Source: Alphaproteobacteria bacterium (GTDB taxonomy: Bacteria > Pseudomonadota > Alphaproteobacteria > Ferrovibrionales > Ferrovibrionaceae). Taken from it: a stretch of DNA of 53,380 nucleotides. Positions 38,471 to 47,653 of the stretch are shown here, one piece after another; position 1 is the stretch's first letter, and the number at the start of each line of letters is the position of its first letter. The stretch covers positions 1 through 53,380 of the forward strand of contig CANJGB010000024.1 in assembly GCA_947473805.1 (NCBI GenBank). The letters are read 5' to 3'. A program made the position numbers and the translations under genes. The notes under the pieces are model-generated. The model saw only the letters and a list, made by a program, of their open reading frames with translations. It had not been told where the DNA came from and did not search any database.

Positions 38471-39318
38471 CCAGCCAGACCGAAACCTCCCCGACCGCGC
38501 TGCGCATCGAGCCGGGCATGGCCGAGCGCGATCCCAGCACGTTCCTGCGCCGGCGTGGCCGGGTGGAATTCGCCCTGTCGCTCGCCACGCCGATCATCTT
38601 CGTGCTGGCCTGGGAATTCGCCTCGCGCATGGGATGGATGGACAAGCGCTTCTTCCCGGCGCCGACCAACATCTTCGACTCCGCCGTCAACATGTACCAG
38701 ACCGGCCTGCTGGAAAAGGACCTGATCGCCAGCACGCTCCGCATCCTCGCGGGCTTCGCGTTGGGCGTGGTGTCGGGCCTTATCGCCGCGCTGGCGCTCG
38801 GCCTGTCGCGCAAGACACGCGCGGCGCTCGAACCGTTTCTGTCGGCGCTCTACACGGTGCCGAAGCTGGCGCTGCTGCCGCTCCTGTTGCTGATCTTCGG
38901 CCTCGGCGAATTTCCCAAGGTGCTGCTGGTCGCGATGACGGTGTTCTTCCAGGTCTGGATCAGCTGCATGGAAGCCATCCTGACCATACCGGAGACCTAC
39001 AAGGAGGCGGCCCGCTCGTTCGGCGCGAAGGGCTGGAGCATGTTCCGCCACGTCACCTGGCCGGCACTGCTGCCCCAGCTATTCATCAACATGCGCATCT
39101 CCATCGGCATCGCGGTGCTGGTCATCGTCGGCGTCGAGTTTGTGCAGGCCAGCGAAGGCATCGGCTACCGCATCTGGCACTCCTGGTCGCTGTTCCAGGC
39201 GAACCGCATGTATGTCGGCATCTGCGTCGTCGCCATCATGGGCTACGTGTTCGGCTACGCCGTGCGCTGGGTCGGCATCTGGGCGCTGCCCTGGACGCGG
39301 GCCCGCACCAAGGTCTGA
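38467..39318 (+). CDS. ABC importer permease (sulfonate/nitrate/taurine type)
   Basis: Membrane subunit of the importer, 283 residues, BPD_transp_1 family, about six helices. The cytosolic coupling motif reads EAARSFGAKGWSMFRHVTWPALLP, as in SsuC/TauC. The ATG at 38467 overlaps the ATPase stop; longer frames run inside the ATPase gene out of register. Two permeases would form the channel as a homodimer. Confidence 0.92.
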   Translation: MTSQTETSPTALRIEPGMAERDPSTFLRRRGRVEFALSLATPIIFVLAWEFASRMGWMDKRFFPAPTNIFDSAVNMYQTGLLEKDLIASTLRILAGFALGVVSGLIAALALGLSRKTRAALEPFLSALYTVPKLALLPLLLLIFGLGEFPKVLLVAMTVFFQVWISCMEAILTIPETYKEAARSFGAKGWSMFRHVTWPALLPQLFINMRISIGIAVLVIVGVEFVQASEGIGYRIWHSWSLFQANRMYVGICVVAIMGYVFGYAVRWVGIWALPWTRARTKV

Positions 39319-39366
39319 GGGCCTTCACCGCCAAACAAAACAAACGTCGCTAGGGAGGACAAAACG

Positions 39367-40389
39367 ATGACAAGGAAATGGTTCACGCTGTCCGCGATTG
39401 TCGCGGGCCTCACGATGACGGCCGGTGTCGCGCTGGCCCAGGCCAACATGCCGGCGCCGCAGCCGCTGCCGAAGCGTGAGAAGGTCAAGGTCATCCTGGC
39501 CGCGAAGTTCGAGGCGTTCGCCCCCGTCTATGTCGCCGACAAGAAGGGCGAACTGGCGAAGGAAAACCTCGAGGTCGAGTACGTCATCGCCAAGACCGCC
39601 GACCAGTTCCTGCTGCTGACCACCGGCCAGGGCGATGTGGGCTTCACGTCCGCCTCCGCCGGCTTCTTCAACGCCGTCGCCAGCGGCGCCGAGATGAAGG
39701 TCGTCGGCCCGGGCCAGATCCAGGCACAGGACAACAAGCAGGGCCTCTACATCTCCAAGGCCTATCTCAACGGCCGCCCCTACTCCCCCGCTTTGCTCAA
39801 GGGCACCACGATCGGCTCCACCGTGGGCGTCGGTTCGACCGTCACCCACTGGATCCAGAAGGAACTGCAGAAGGGCGGGCTTAGCCTGGCCGACGTGAAG
39901 TTCCGTCAGACCGGCGCGGCCGACATCCTGATCGCCGTCGAGAACGGGGCGCTCGAGGCCGGCTTCATCAGCGACCCGTTCTGGACCAAGGCCGACCCCA
40001 ACAAGGTGCAGTTCGTCACCGGCCTGTATGGTGAGTTCGCCAGCGGCTGCTTCATCTATGGCAAATCGTTCCTGGAGCCGCAGCGTCGCGCCGCCGCCGA
40101 GGCCTTCATGCGGGCCATCGTCCGCACCACCCGCACCTACCTGCAGGGCGACATCCACAAGAACGAGGATATCCTGCAGCTGATCGCCAGCGAAGTCGGC
40201 GTGCCGGCCGACGTGCTGCGGCCGAACGTGGCGCCGATCTTCACGCCGAATCTCGACATCGGACCCGAGGTCGCGATCGAACTGCAGAAGACCTACCGCA
40301 TCGTCCCGGGCGTCCTGAGCTACGACAAGGACCTGCCGGCGGACAAGGTCATGGACCTCAGCTTCGTGGAAAAGGCCCGCAAGGGCTAG
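39367..40389 (+). CDS. ABC importer substrate-binding protein (SsuA/NMT1-like)
   Basis: Periplasmic binding protein of 340 residues, NMT1/SsuA-type (type II fold). Signal peptide of about 27 residues (WFTLSAIVAGLTMTAGVALA-Q). The mature protein has the ligand lobe VKVILAAKFEAFAPVYVADKKGELAKENL and TTGQGDVGFTSASAGFFNAVASG. A GGGAGG site precedes the ATG. It completes the importer and is followed by a strong terminator. The family takes up sulfonates, taurine, nitrate, or thiamine precursors; the ligand here is unknown. Confidence 0.88.
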   Translation: MTRKWFTLSAIVAGLTMTAGVALAQANMPAPQPLPKREKVKVILAAKFEAFAPVYVADKKGELAKENLEVEYVIAKTADQFLLLTTGQGDVGFTSASAGFFNAVASGAEMKVVGPGQIQAQDNKQGLYISKAYLNGRPYSPALLKGTTIGSTVGVGSTVTHWIQKELQKGGLSLADVKFRQTGAADILIAVENGALEAGFISDPFWTKADPNKVQFVTGLYGEFASGCFIYGKSFLEPQRRAAAEAFMRAIVRTTRTYLQGDIHKNEDILQLIASEVGVPADVLRPNVAPIFTPNLDIGPEVAIELQKTYRIVPGVLSYDKDLPADKVMDLSFVEKARKG

Positions 40390-40396
40390 GCGTACC

Positions 40397-40434
40397 CGGC
40401 CGGCGTCCATCGCGCGACGCCGGCCGTTTTATTT
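40397..40434 (+). terminator. Rho-independent terminator after the ABC importer
   Basis: CGGCCGGCGTC (40397-40407) pairs perfectly with GACGCCGGCCG (40416-40426) across an 8-base loop and is followed by TTTTATTT. It begins 8 bases after the binding-protein stop and separates the importer from the twin barrel genes. Confidence 0.85.
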
Positions 40435-40460
40435 CAGATCGGATATTTCGGAGCGAGCCG

Positions 40461-41174
40461 ATGGCGAAGAAGAACGAGCGCGTCTACCTGCACGAATATA
40501 TCGACATCATCCTTCACCATCGCGCTGACTATTTCGAGCACATGACGGTGGGCTGGAAGGAAGCCGCCGCCGAGCGCGGCAGCCGCACCGTCGGCATCTG
40601 GGGCAGCTTCGGCAGCACCGGCCGGTGGCCCGAGGTGGTCAACCTCTGGGAATACGACAACTGGGAGATGGTCGCGAAGATCTTCGCCCATGAGAGCGGC
40701 GGCAAGAACATGCAGGACCCCACGCTCAAGGAGTGGTGGGCCAAGGCGCAGGCGTTCCGCAGCGGCGGCTGGGACCGTCTCCTGCTGCCGACCGACTACA
40801 CGCCGGGCATCGAGGAGATCTGCCAGAAGGGCATGATCAAGCATCGCGTCTATTGCCAGGAACGCATCAACATCACGCCGGGCCAGTCGGAAACCTATCT
40901 CGACATGCTGGGCGAGCATTTCCTGCCCATCGCCAAGGAGCTGGGTATGGACCTGATCGGCGCCTACAACACGGCGCTGCGCAACGATTCCGAAGCCTTC
41001 GTCATCTGGGGCATCAAGACCTGGGAAGACTGGGCGCGGATCGAACAGGCCTACCAGAAGTCTGACAAGATCAAGGCGTGGCGCGCACGCACCAGCGGCA
41101 TCGCCCTCGACTGGGTGAACCTGCTGATGTGCAACGCGCCGCAATCGCCGCTGGAGACCGGGCGCCAGCCCTGA
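40461..41174 (+). CDS. Two-repeat NIPSNAP-like alpha/beta-barrel protein, copy A
   Basis: A 237-residue protein that looks like two ferredoxin-fold repeats of the NIPSNAP/dimeric alpha-beta barrel type. Repeat one: VYLHEYIDIILHHRADYFEHM ... IWGSFGSTGRWPEVVNLWEYD (about 8-70). Repeat two: RVYCQERINITPGQSETYLDML ... LIGAYNTALRNDSEAFVIWGIKTWEDW (about 128-205). No signal peptide or catalytic motif I can name. It is a tandem paralog of the next gene, with the same ending NAPQSPLETG. It follows the importer terminator. Function unknown. Confidence 0.7.
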   Translation: MAKKNERVYLHEYIDIILHHRADYFEHMTVGWKEAAAERGSRTVGIWGSFGSTGRWPEVVNLWEYDNWEMVAKIFAHESGGKNMQDPTLKEWWAKAQAFRSGGWDRLLLPTDYTPGIEEICQKGMIKHRVYCQERINITPGQSETYLDMLGEHFLPIAKELGMDLIGAYNTALRNDSEAFVIWGIKTWEDWARIEQAYQKSDKIKAWRARTSGIALDWVNLLMCNAPQSPLETGRQP

Positions 41175-41208
41175 TCTTCACCCTGCCGATATTTTGAGGA
41201 GTTCGACC

Positions 41209-41922
41209 GTGGGCAAGAACAAGAAAGTCTACCTGCACGAATACATCGACATCATCCTGCACAATCGCGGGAATTATTTCGAGCACATGACCATCGGCTG
41301 GAAGAAGGCGCAGGCCGAGCGCAAGCAGCGCACCTTCGGCATCTGGGGCACGTTCGGCAGCACCGGCCGCTGGCCCGAAGTGGTGAACCTGTGGGAGTTC
41401 GACAGCCTCGAGGACATGGCGTTCGACTACAGCCACGAAACCGGCGGCAAGAACATGCAGGACCCGTCGCTGTTCGAGTGGTGGGCCAAGGCGCAGACGA
41501 TGCGCAGCGGCGGCTATGACCGCATCCTGTATCCGACGGATTACTCCATGGGCATCCAGGAGATCTGCCAGAAGGGCCTGATCAAGGACCGCGTCTACTA
41601 CCAGCAGCGCATCGCCATCACGCCCGGCCAGGCCGACACGTATCTTGAAATGCTCGGCGACCACTGGATGGACACCGCGAAGAAGGATTTCGGCATGAAC
41701 CTGCTCGGCGCCTACAAGACGGCGCTGCGCAACGATTCCGAGGTCTTCGTCCTGTGGTCGTTCAAGACCTGGGAGGAATGGGCGGCCATGGAGAAGGCCA
41801 CCCGCACGTCGGACAAGATCAAGGCGTGGAACGCCCGCACGCAAGGCATCGCCATCGACTGGCTGAACACCTGTTTGTGCAACGCGCCGCAATCCCCGCT
41901 GGAAACCGGCCACGCCCCCTGA
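41209..41922 (+). CDS. Two-repeat NIPSNAP-like alpha/beta-barrel protein, copy B
   Basis: Tandem paralog of the preceding gene, same length (237 residues from the GTG at 41209; GAGGA at 41197-41201). It shares VYLHEYIDIILH, FGSTGRWPEVVNLWE, GGKNMQDP and the NAPQSPLETG ending, in collinear order. The main differences lie in the central loop at about 70-110. Two similar subunits kept side by side suggest a heteromeric complex or two related ligands. Function unknown; an accessory role to the importer or the acyl-CoA pathway is inference. Confidence 0.7.
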   Translation: MGKNKKVYLHEYIDIILHNRGNYFEHMTIGWKKAQAERKQRTFGIWGTFGSTGRWPEVVNLWEFDSLEDMAFDYSHETGGKNMQDPSLFEWWAKAQTMRSGGYDRILYPTDYSMGIQEICQKGLIKDRVYYQQRIAITPGQADTYLEMLGDHWMDTAKKDFGMNLLGAYKTALRNDSEVFVLWSFKTWEEWAAMEKATRTSDKIKAWNARTQGIAIDWLNTCLCNAPQSPLETGHAP

Positions 41923-41929
41923 TGGGGTG

Positions 41930-41960
41930 CGGCGGCGGCTACATGGTGTAGCTGCCGCCG
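41930..41960. terminator. Hairpin between convergent genes (possible two-way terminator)
   Basis: A 14-base stem (41930-41943 with 41947-41960, one G-T pair, 3-base loop) lies in the 76-base gap between the copy B barrel gene and convergent hdaA. No T-run follows on either strand, so termination would be weak or Rho-dependent. Confidence 0.4.
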
Positions 41961-41998
41961 ATCTCGATATCCTTGGCGGTTACCGTTCTGGTGGCTGA

Positions 41999-42664
41999 CT
42001 AAAGCAGTCCCGGATTTTGCATCCGTTCCAGCACGCGCCGCGCCAGCGGCAGGCCGATCTCGCTGCGCTCCGCCAGTGCGGCACTATCGAGTGCCGCGAC
42101 TAGGTTACGCGCCGCCGCAAACGAGCGCTCCATCCGCGGCACCAGATAGGCAATCAGGTCCGCGCCTGCGCGCAATTGCCGGTCGGAAAAATGCTTGGCC
42201 AGCACCGCGGCCAGCAGTTCGTCGTCCGGTGCCGCGATCCCTGCCCCGGGCGCGGCGATCAGGCGCGAACGCAGGTCCGGCAGGTCGACCTTCCATTGCG
42301 CCGGCGCACTGCTGGCGGTCAGCAGCAGCCAGCCGCCGCTTTGCTGCACAACGTTGTGAAGATGCAGCAATGTCGCCTCGGGCACGTCGCGGTCGGCGTC
42401 ATCCAGCAGCACGGCCTGGCCGTTCGCAGCAGCCGGATCAATGGAGCGCTCCAGCCGCGTGGCATTGGCCCGCACCCGCCAGATTTCGCCCAGGTGGGTC
42501 TTGCCCGATCCTGCCGGCCCCCACAGGACCAGCACCCGGCCCTGCCAGTCCGGCCACCGTTCGATGGCGGCCAGCGCCTGGCGGTTGCTGTCGGCGACAA
42601 CGAAGTCCTGCCGGGTCAGCGCCGGCGTCAGCCCCATGGCCAGGGCGAATTGCGCTGTGGTCAT
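41999..42664 (-). CDS. hdaA: DnaA-related ATPase HdaA
   Basis: Hda-type AAA+ protein that stimulates ATP hydrolysis by DnaA and so limits replication starts. The 221 residues from the ATG at 42664 contain Walker A GPAGSGKT (49-56), Walker B VLLDDAD and the sensor region DLRSRLIAAPG; no DNA-binding domain IV, as expected. The ATG overlaps the perM stop (TCATG arrangement, 4 bases). In alphaproteobacteria it usually sits between perM and ppk; here accessory genes separate it from ppk. Confidence 0.9.
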   Translation of the reverse strand: MTTAQFALAMGLTPALTRQDFVVADSNRQALAAIERWPDWQGRVLVLWGPAGSGKTHLGEIWRVRANATRLERSIDPAAANGQAVLLDDADRDVPEATLLHLHNVVQQSGGWLLLTASSAPAQWKVDLPDLRSRLIAAPGAGIAAPDDELLAAVLAKHFSDRQLRAGADLIAYLVPRMERSFAAARNLVAALDSAALAERSEIGLPLARRVLERMQNPGLL

Positions 42665-43749
42665 GGCAGCGGCGGCGATGTCTCGTCGGCGTCGCGATAG
42701 AACGAACTGGCCAGATAGCGCATCAGACCGAAACGGATCGCGACCCCGACGACCGCTACGATCGGCACCGCGATCAGTACGCCGACAAAGCCGAACAGCG
42801 CGCCACCGGCCATCAGGCCGAAGATCACCCAAACCGGATGCAGGCCGACCTTCTCGCCGACCAGCTTGGGTACCAGGACATAGCCCTCGATCATCTGGCC
42901 GATGACATAGATGGCCGCGATGACGCCGATCATCGTGTAGTCGGGCCAGAACTGGACCAGCGCGATGCCAACCGAGGCGACGAAGCCAAAGATGGTGCCG
43001 ACATACGGGATGAAGGTCAGCACGCCCGAAATGATGCCGATGACCAACCCGAATTGCAGGCCCGCCAGCGACAGGCCGATGCCGTAGAACAGCGACAGGC
43101 TGAGGCACACCAGCGACTGGCCGCGCACAAAGCCCGCCAGCACACGGTCCACCTCCCGCGCCTGCGCCCTAATCGTTTCCGCATGGCGGCGCGGCAGCCA
43201 TGAGTCGACCTTGTCGACAATCAGGTCCCAGTCGCGCAGCAGATAAAACGCCACGACCGGCGTGATGACTGCCAGCGACACCAGGTCAATCAGGAACAGG
43301 CCGCCGCCCAGCACGCCGTTCAGTAAACTGCCGGCCATGTTCGCGGCCCTCTCGGCCAGACCGCCCAAAGCTGCTTTCACATCCTGCCCGCCCGCCTGGT
43401 CGGCGAGCGAAATCAGCCGGCGGATATGCGGCAGCATCACGTTGCGCAGCGTCTCGATATAGCCAGGCAGGCGCTGGACGAAGCCGTCGAACTGGTCAAT
43501 CAGGGCCGGCACCAGCAGGATCAGGCCCAGGGCGACGATGGCGAAGAAGCCGAACACGATGACCGCCGTCGCCGCGCTGCGTGAAATGCCCCAGCGCTGC
43601 ATCCGGTCGGCGGCCGGATCCAGAAAATAGGCCACCGCCATGCCCGCCACGAAGGGCAGCAGCATCGATCGCAGCAGCCAGATGGTCAGCAGCGCGATGA
43701 CCGCCGTGACCAGCCAGAAGCGCAGATGGGTTGGCGGCTGATCGGTCAT
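42661..43749 (-). CDS. AI-2E family transporter (PerM-like)
   Basis: Inner-membrane protein of 362 residues and about eight helices, of the PerM/YdiK/TqsA family. Conserved blocks: FVAGMAVAYFLDPAADRMQRWG near the start, LSLFYGIGLSLAGLQFGLVIGIISGVLTFIPYVG in the middle, and LVPKLVGEKVGLHPVWVIFGLMAGG. Family members export autoinducer or exchange ions; the substrate here is unknown. It overlaps pgsA-like and hdaA genes by 4 bases each, a conserved alphaproteobacterial trio. Confidence 0.9.
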   Translation of the reverse strand: MTDQPPTHLRFWLVTAVIALLTIWLLRSMLLPFVAGMAVAYFLDPAADRMQRWGISRSAATAVIVFGFFAIVALGLILLVPALIDQFDGFVQRLPGYIETLRNVMLPHIRRLISLADQAGGQDVKAALGGLAERAANMAGSLLNGVLGGGLFLIDLVSLAVITPVVAFYLLRDWDLIVDKVDSWLPRRHAETIRAQAREVDRVLAGFVRGQSLVCLSLSLFYGIGLSLAGLQFGLVIGIISGVLTFIPYVGTIFGFVASVGIALVQFWPDYTMIGVIAAIYVIGQMIEGYVLVPKLVGEKVGLHPVWVIFGLMAGGALFGFVGVLIAVPIVAVVGVAIRFGLMRYLASSFYRDADETSPPLP

Positions 43750-44288
43750 GTCGTCGTCCCCGTTCCGTGCATGCGCGTCCAGTTGACCAGATAGCCGGCG
43801 CCGGATGCCACGGTGGTTATCGCCACCGCGTAGACGAGAATTTGCAGCAGATCGGGCGGCAGGGGCAAGCCGGCGAGGAAACCCAGCGCCGTGCCCGCCA
43901 GGGCGATCTGCACCACCGTGTTGACCTTTCCGGGCAGCGAGGGCGCGATCCTCAGCTCAATGCCCATGGCCAGCGACAACAATATGCCGCCGACGATCAG
44001 CAGGTCGCGCGACACCACCATGATGACCAGCCACAGCGGCAGATGGCCGTGGAAACCGAGAACGAGGTAAATGCTGACCAGCAGCGTCTTGTCTGCCAGC
44101 GGGTCGAGAAACGCGCCCAGTTCCGTCTTCATGTCGTGGTGCTTGGCCAGATAGCCGTCCAGCGCATCCGACAGGCCGGCGGCGATGAATAGCGCAAGGG
44201 CCGGCAGCCAGCGTTCCTCGAAGATCAGCCAGACAGTGACGGGCACCGAAAGCAGGCGTGCCAGGGTAATGAGGTTGGCGGCATTCAC
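43746..44288 (-). CDS. pgsA: CDP-alcohol phosphatidyltransferase (PgsA-like)
   Basis: Membrane enzyme of 180 residues with about five helices. The family motif D-G-x2-A-x(n)-G-x3-D-x3-D is present as DALDGYLAKHHDMKTELG followed by AFLDPLADK. Most likely makes phosphatidylglycerol phosphate from CDP-diacylglycerol, but other head groups are possible within the family. The GTG start overlaps the DUF2066 stop. Confidence 0.85.
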   Translation of the reverse strand: MNAANLITLARLLSVPVTVWLIFEERWLPALALFIAAGLSDALDGYLAKHHDMKTELGAFLDPLADKTLLVSIYLVLGFHGHLPLWLVIMVVSRDLLIVGGILLSLAMGIELRIAPSLPGKVNTVVQIALAGTALGFLAGLPLPPDLLQILVYAVAITTVASGAGYLVNWTRMHGTGTTT

Positions 44289-45355
44289 GGCCGCGACGAC
44301 GACGCCAGCTGCAGGGTCCAGAAGCCGTTGCGTTCCGCCAGCGCCAGGCCATGTCCCCGCAAAGCCAGGGAGAGCCGGCGGGGATCGCCGAAATACCTGA
44401 TGATAAGGCGGGCCTCGCGGCTCGTCAGGCCGACGATCTCATAGCCGCCGATCTCGGCCGTTTCGCCCAGCTTCTGCCGCACCGCGACCCAGTCGGCCAG
44501 GCCGCCCAGCGGAACCGTGGCGGCCAGCGTCGCCGGCGTGTCGCGGCGCAGGACGGTCTGGCGCTTCCAGTCGTCCTCCATCCTGACGGCGACCTCGCGC
44601 ACCGCGTTGGCATAAGATGCCGCCGCCGTGGCCGGGCCCGTCAGGTTGTAGCTGTCCACCGTATTGCTGCCGTCGCCGCGCAGGACCGAAACGCCGATAG
44701 CATCGCCCGTCGGCGTCAGGGTGGCCTGGACCACCAGGGCGTCGCCGCCGTAGCGGTCGCCGACCTGTTTCAGGGCATTCATGTCGCCCGCAACCGCCTG
44801 TTCCGCGGTCAGGGACTGCACGTCCTGCAGGTCACCGACCGGGATGGTGAAGCGGACCGTGCTCTCTCCTTGGTCGCCCCGCGCGGCCCAGGCGTCACGC
44901 CACGGATTGGGATCGTTCCACAGCGCCTTGCCCTGCTCGCCATCCAGCACCGCCAGCACGACCAGGGGGGAACTCTGGGTTTCACTATAGAGGATGCCGT
45001 TCTGACGCAGCAGGCCGCGCACCGCATTGGGGCGGAAACTGGCTGTCAGCTTGGCGATATAGCGCGTCGCCGAGGTCCGCTCGTCGGCGATTTCCACCCC
45101 CTGGACCAGGTCGGTCAGCAGGGCGTCGGTCACTGCCGGCAGGCGGCGCTGGTCCTCCCGCAAGGTCAGGCGCTGCATCAGGGTGCGATAGGCGGTGCGC
45201 TGCCCGGCCGCCAGGGCGGCGTTCCGGGCTTCCGAGGCCGAGGCGGCGGTCTGGTCCATCGGCACGGCGGCGACCGTAAACAGGTCGGCCGCCGAAACCG
45301 GGCCCGAAAGAGCCAGGACGACCAGCGCGAGAAGCCATTTCAGGGAGTGGCGCAT
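44285..45355 (-). CDS. DUF2066 domain-containing exported protein
   Basis: A 356-residue protein with a signal peptide ([23 protein letters not shown]). The rest matches the DUF2066 pattern: [56 protein letters not shown] and [10 protein letters not shown]. Function unknown; it is conserved beside purM and the PgsA-like and PerM genes. The ATG at 45355 is preferred over an earlier codon at 45373 because it begins the signal peptide. It diverges from purM with 56 bases between the starts. Confidence 0.85.
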   Translation of the reverse strand: MRHSLKWLLALVVLALSGPVSAADLFTVAAVPMDQTAASASEARNAALAAGQRTAYRTLMQRLTLREDQRRLPAVTDALLTDLVQGVEIADERTSATRYIAKLTASFRPNAVRGLLRQNGILYSETQSSPLVVLAVLDGEQGKALWNDPNPWRDAWAARGDQGESTVRFTIPVGDLQDVQSLTAEQAVAGDMNALKQVGDRYGGDALVVQATLTPTGDAIGVSVLRGDGSNTVDSYNLTGPATAAASYANAVREVAVRMEDDWKRQTVLRRDTPATLAATVPLGGLADWVAVRQKLGETAEIGGYEIVGLTSREARLIIRYFGDPRRLSLALRGHGLALAERNGFWTLQLASSSRP

Positions 45356-45411
45356 CGTTGCAAACCCGAACAAATCCAGTATGTTGCGCCGGCGGCCGAC
45401 GGGCGCGCATC

Positions 45412-46503
45412 ATGCGGCAGGAGGCCGCCATCAGCAACAGCCAAACATACAAGGATGCAGGCGTCGATATCGACGCTGGCGATGCCCTCGTCGAAGCGAT
45501 CAAGCCGCTGGCCGCCGCCACGCGCCGCCGCGGCGCCGACGCTGCGCTTGGCGGGTTCGGTGCATTGTTCGACCTTAAGGCCGCCGGCTTCAAGGACCCC
45601 GTCCTCGTCGCCTCGACCGACGGTGTCGGCACCAAGCTGAAGGTCGCCATCGAAACCGGCCTGCATGACGGCGTCGGCATCGACCTGGTCGCCATGTGCG
45701 TCAACGACATCGTGGTCCAGGGCGCCGAGCCGCTGTTCTTCCTCGACTATTTCGCGACCTCACGCCTCGACGTGACGATGGGCAAGGCCGTCGTCGCCGG
45801 CATCGCCAAGGGCTGCGAGATTGCCGGCTGCGCACTGATCGGCGGCGAGACCGCCGAAATGCCCGGCATGTACGCCAAGGGCGATTACGACCTTGCCGGC
45901 TTCTCGGTGGGTGCGGTGGAACGCGACCGCCTGCTCACCGGCAGCAACATCAAGGTCGGCGACGTGCTGCTGGGCCTCGCCTCGTCCGGCGTGCATTCCA
46001 ACGGCTTCTCGCTGGTCCGCCATCTCGTCACCCGCTCGGGCCTGTCGTATGACGCACCGGCGCCGTTCGCGCCGGGCAAGACGCTGGGCCAGGCGCTGCT
46101 GGAGCCCACGCGCATCTACGTGAAGCCCTGCATAGCCGCCATCAATGCCGGCCTGATCAAGGGCCTGGCGCATATCACGGGCGGCGGCCTGGTCGAGAAC
46201 ATTCCCCGCGTCCTGCCCAAGGGCACCGTCGCCGCCATCGACGCCACCAAGTGGGAGCGGCCGAAGGTGTTCGACTGGCTGCAGGAGATCGGCCAGGTCA
46301 CCGACCACGAAATGGCCCGCACGTTCAACTGCGGTATCGGCATGGTCCTCGTCGTCCCCGCCGTGCATGCCGGCAAGGCGAAGGGCATGCTCGAGGGCGA
46401 AGGCGAGACCGTGTTCGAGATTGGCCGCCTTGAGGCCGGCGCCAGCGACACTGCCGAGGCGGAAACTCGCCTCACCGGCACGGAGCGCGCGTGGCACGGC
46501 TGA
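45412..46503 (+). CDS. purM: Phosphoribosylformylglycinamidine cyclo-ligase
   Basis: Fifth step of purine synthesis: closes FGAM to AIR with ATP. The 363 residues from the ATG at 45412 start [21 protein letters not shown], followed by [36 protein letters not shown] and [13 protein letters not shown]. Upstream codons extend into the divergent promoter region. It overlaps purN by 13 bases, as commonly seen. Confidence 0.96.
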   Translation: MRQEAAISNSQTYKDAGVDIDAGDALVEAIKPLAAATRRRGADAALGGFGALFDLKAAGFKDPVLVASTDGVGTKLKVAIETGLHDGVGIDLVAMCVNDIVVQGAEPLFFLDYFATSRLDVTMGKAVVAGIAKGCEIAGCALIGGETAEMPGMYAKGDYDLAGFSVGAVERDRLLTGSNIKVGDVLLGLASSGVHSNGFSLVRHLVTRSGLSYDAPAPFAPGKTLGQALLEPTRIYVKPCIAAINAGLIKGLAHITGGGLVENIPRVLPKGTVAAIDATKWERPKVFDWLQEIGQVTDHEMARTFNCGIGMVLVVPAVHAGKAKGMLEGEGETVFEIGRLEAGASDTAEAETRLTGTERAWHG

Positions 46504-47135
46504 AGGTCGGGGTGCTGATATCGGGCCGGGGCAGCAATATGGGCGCGCTGCTTGAGGCCTGCGCCAACCCGGCCTTCCCGGCCGAAATTGTCACCGTCAT
46601 TTCGAACAAGGCCGACGCCGCCGGCCTCGCCACCGCGCACGCCGCGGGCGTGCCCACTGCAATTGTCGATCACCGCAACCGCAGCCGCGAGGATTTCGAG
46701 GCCGAGCTCAATGCCGCGCTGAAAAGTGCCGGCGTCGAACTGATCTGCCTCGCCGGCTTCATGCGCCTGCTCACCGCCGGTTTCGTCACCCCGTGGTACG
46801 GCCGCCTGATCAACATCCATCCCAGCCTGCTGCCCGCCTTCCAGGGCATCAACGTGCACGCGCGCGCGCTGGCCGCCGGTGTCCGCTTCACCGGCTGCAC
46901 CGTGCATTTCGTGCGGCCGGAAATGGATGACGGCCCGATCATCATACAGGCCGCCGTGCCCGTCGCGCCGGGCGACACGCCCGAGACGCTGGCCGCCCGC
47001 ATCCTCGTCGCCGAGCATCGCATCTATCCGCAGGCGCTGCGCTGGATCGCCGAGGCGCGCGTGCAAATCGACGGGAACATTGTCCACCTTGCCGGCGCCC
47101 GCGCCGTGGAGGAGGCTGTTATCAACCCGCAATAA
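46491..47135 (+). CDS. purN: Phosphoribosylglycinamide formyltransferase PurN
   Basis: Third step of purine synthesis, using 10-formyltetrahydrofolate. The 214 residues from GTG 46491 show [17 protein letters not shown], the catalytic Asn/His in [20 protein letters not shown], and the Asp in [14 protein letters not shown]. It overlaps purM by 13 bases. It marks the right end of the conserved core; an accessory block follows after 26 bases. Confidence 0.96.
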   Translation: MARLKVGVLISGRGSNMGALLEACANPAFPAEIVTVISNKADAAGLATAHAAGVPTAIVDHRNRSREDFEAELNAALKSAGVELICLAGFMRLLTAGFVTPWYGRLINIHPSLLPAFQGINVHARALAAGVRFTGCTVHFVRPEMDDGPIIIQAAVPVAPGDTPETLAARILVAEHRIYPQALRWIAEARVQIDGNIVHLAGARAVEEAVINPQ

Positions 47136-47161
47136 GCTTGCCGTAACCGGGAGGAAAGAAA

Positions 47162-47653
47162 ATGGCCGACATCAACGCACGGCTCGACGCACTGGAACGC
47201 CGCGTCCGCGAACAGGACGACATCCTCGCCGTCTACCAGGTTGTCGCCGCCTATGGCCCCTGCGTCGACAGCCTGAACGCCGACGCCGCCGCCGACCTGT
47301 GGACCGACTCTGGCATCTACGACACGATGCGCGAGGCCAAGGGCCACGCGGACATCGCGTCCCTGTTCAAGAATCCGCCACACACCAACATTGTCGCCAC
47401 CGGCGCCGCCCACGTCATGTCGCTGCCGCTGGTGCAGATCGACGGCGACACGGCCGTCGCCACCGGCTACTCGACCGTGTTTACCCACAAGGAAGGATCG
47501 TACCGGCCATGGCGCGTGTCCGCCAATCGCTGGGAGCTAGTCCGCACGCCAAAGGGCTGGAAGGTGCAGCACCGCATGAACCGCGTGCTGGACGGCGACG
47601 AACTGGCCCGCAAGATCCTGCATGACGGCATCGCTCCGGGCGTCCGGTCGTGA
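47162..47653 (+). CDS. SnoaL-like (NTF2 fold) domain protein 2
   Basis: A 163-residue SnoaL/NTF2-fold protein. It opens with a coiled helix (INARLDALERRVREQDDILAVYQVVAAYG), then the cone fold with GIYDTMREAKGHADIASLF, GDTAVATGYSTVF and RWELVRTPKGWKVQHRMN. It resembles the protein at 16551 in architecture and again lies immediately before an LLM gene, here with an overlap (GTGA at 47650). A GGGAGG site precedes the ATG. Likely acts with that LLM; activity unknown. Confidence 0.75.
   Translation: MADINARLDALERRVREQDDILAVYQVVAAYGPCVDSLNADAAADLWTDSGIYDTMREAKGHADIASLFKNPPHTNIVATGAAHVMSLPLVQIDGDTAVATGYSTVFTHKEGSYRPWRVSANRWELVRTPKGWKVQHRMNRVLDGDELARKILHDGIAPGVRS

Noticed and set aside
41999-43108. 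A longer hdaA protein reaching into the perM gene
   Set aside because: The extra residues are a shifted-frame reading of perM; Hda proteins are short and the ATG at 42664 fits.
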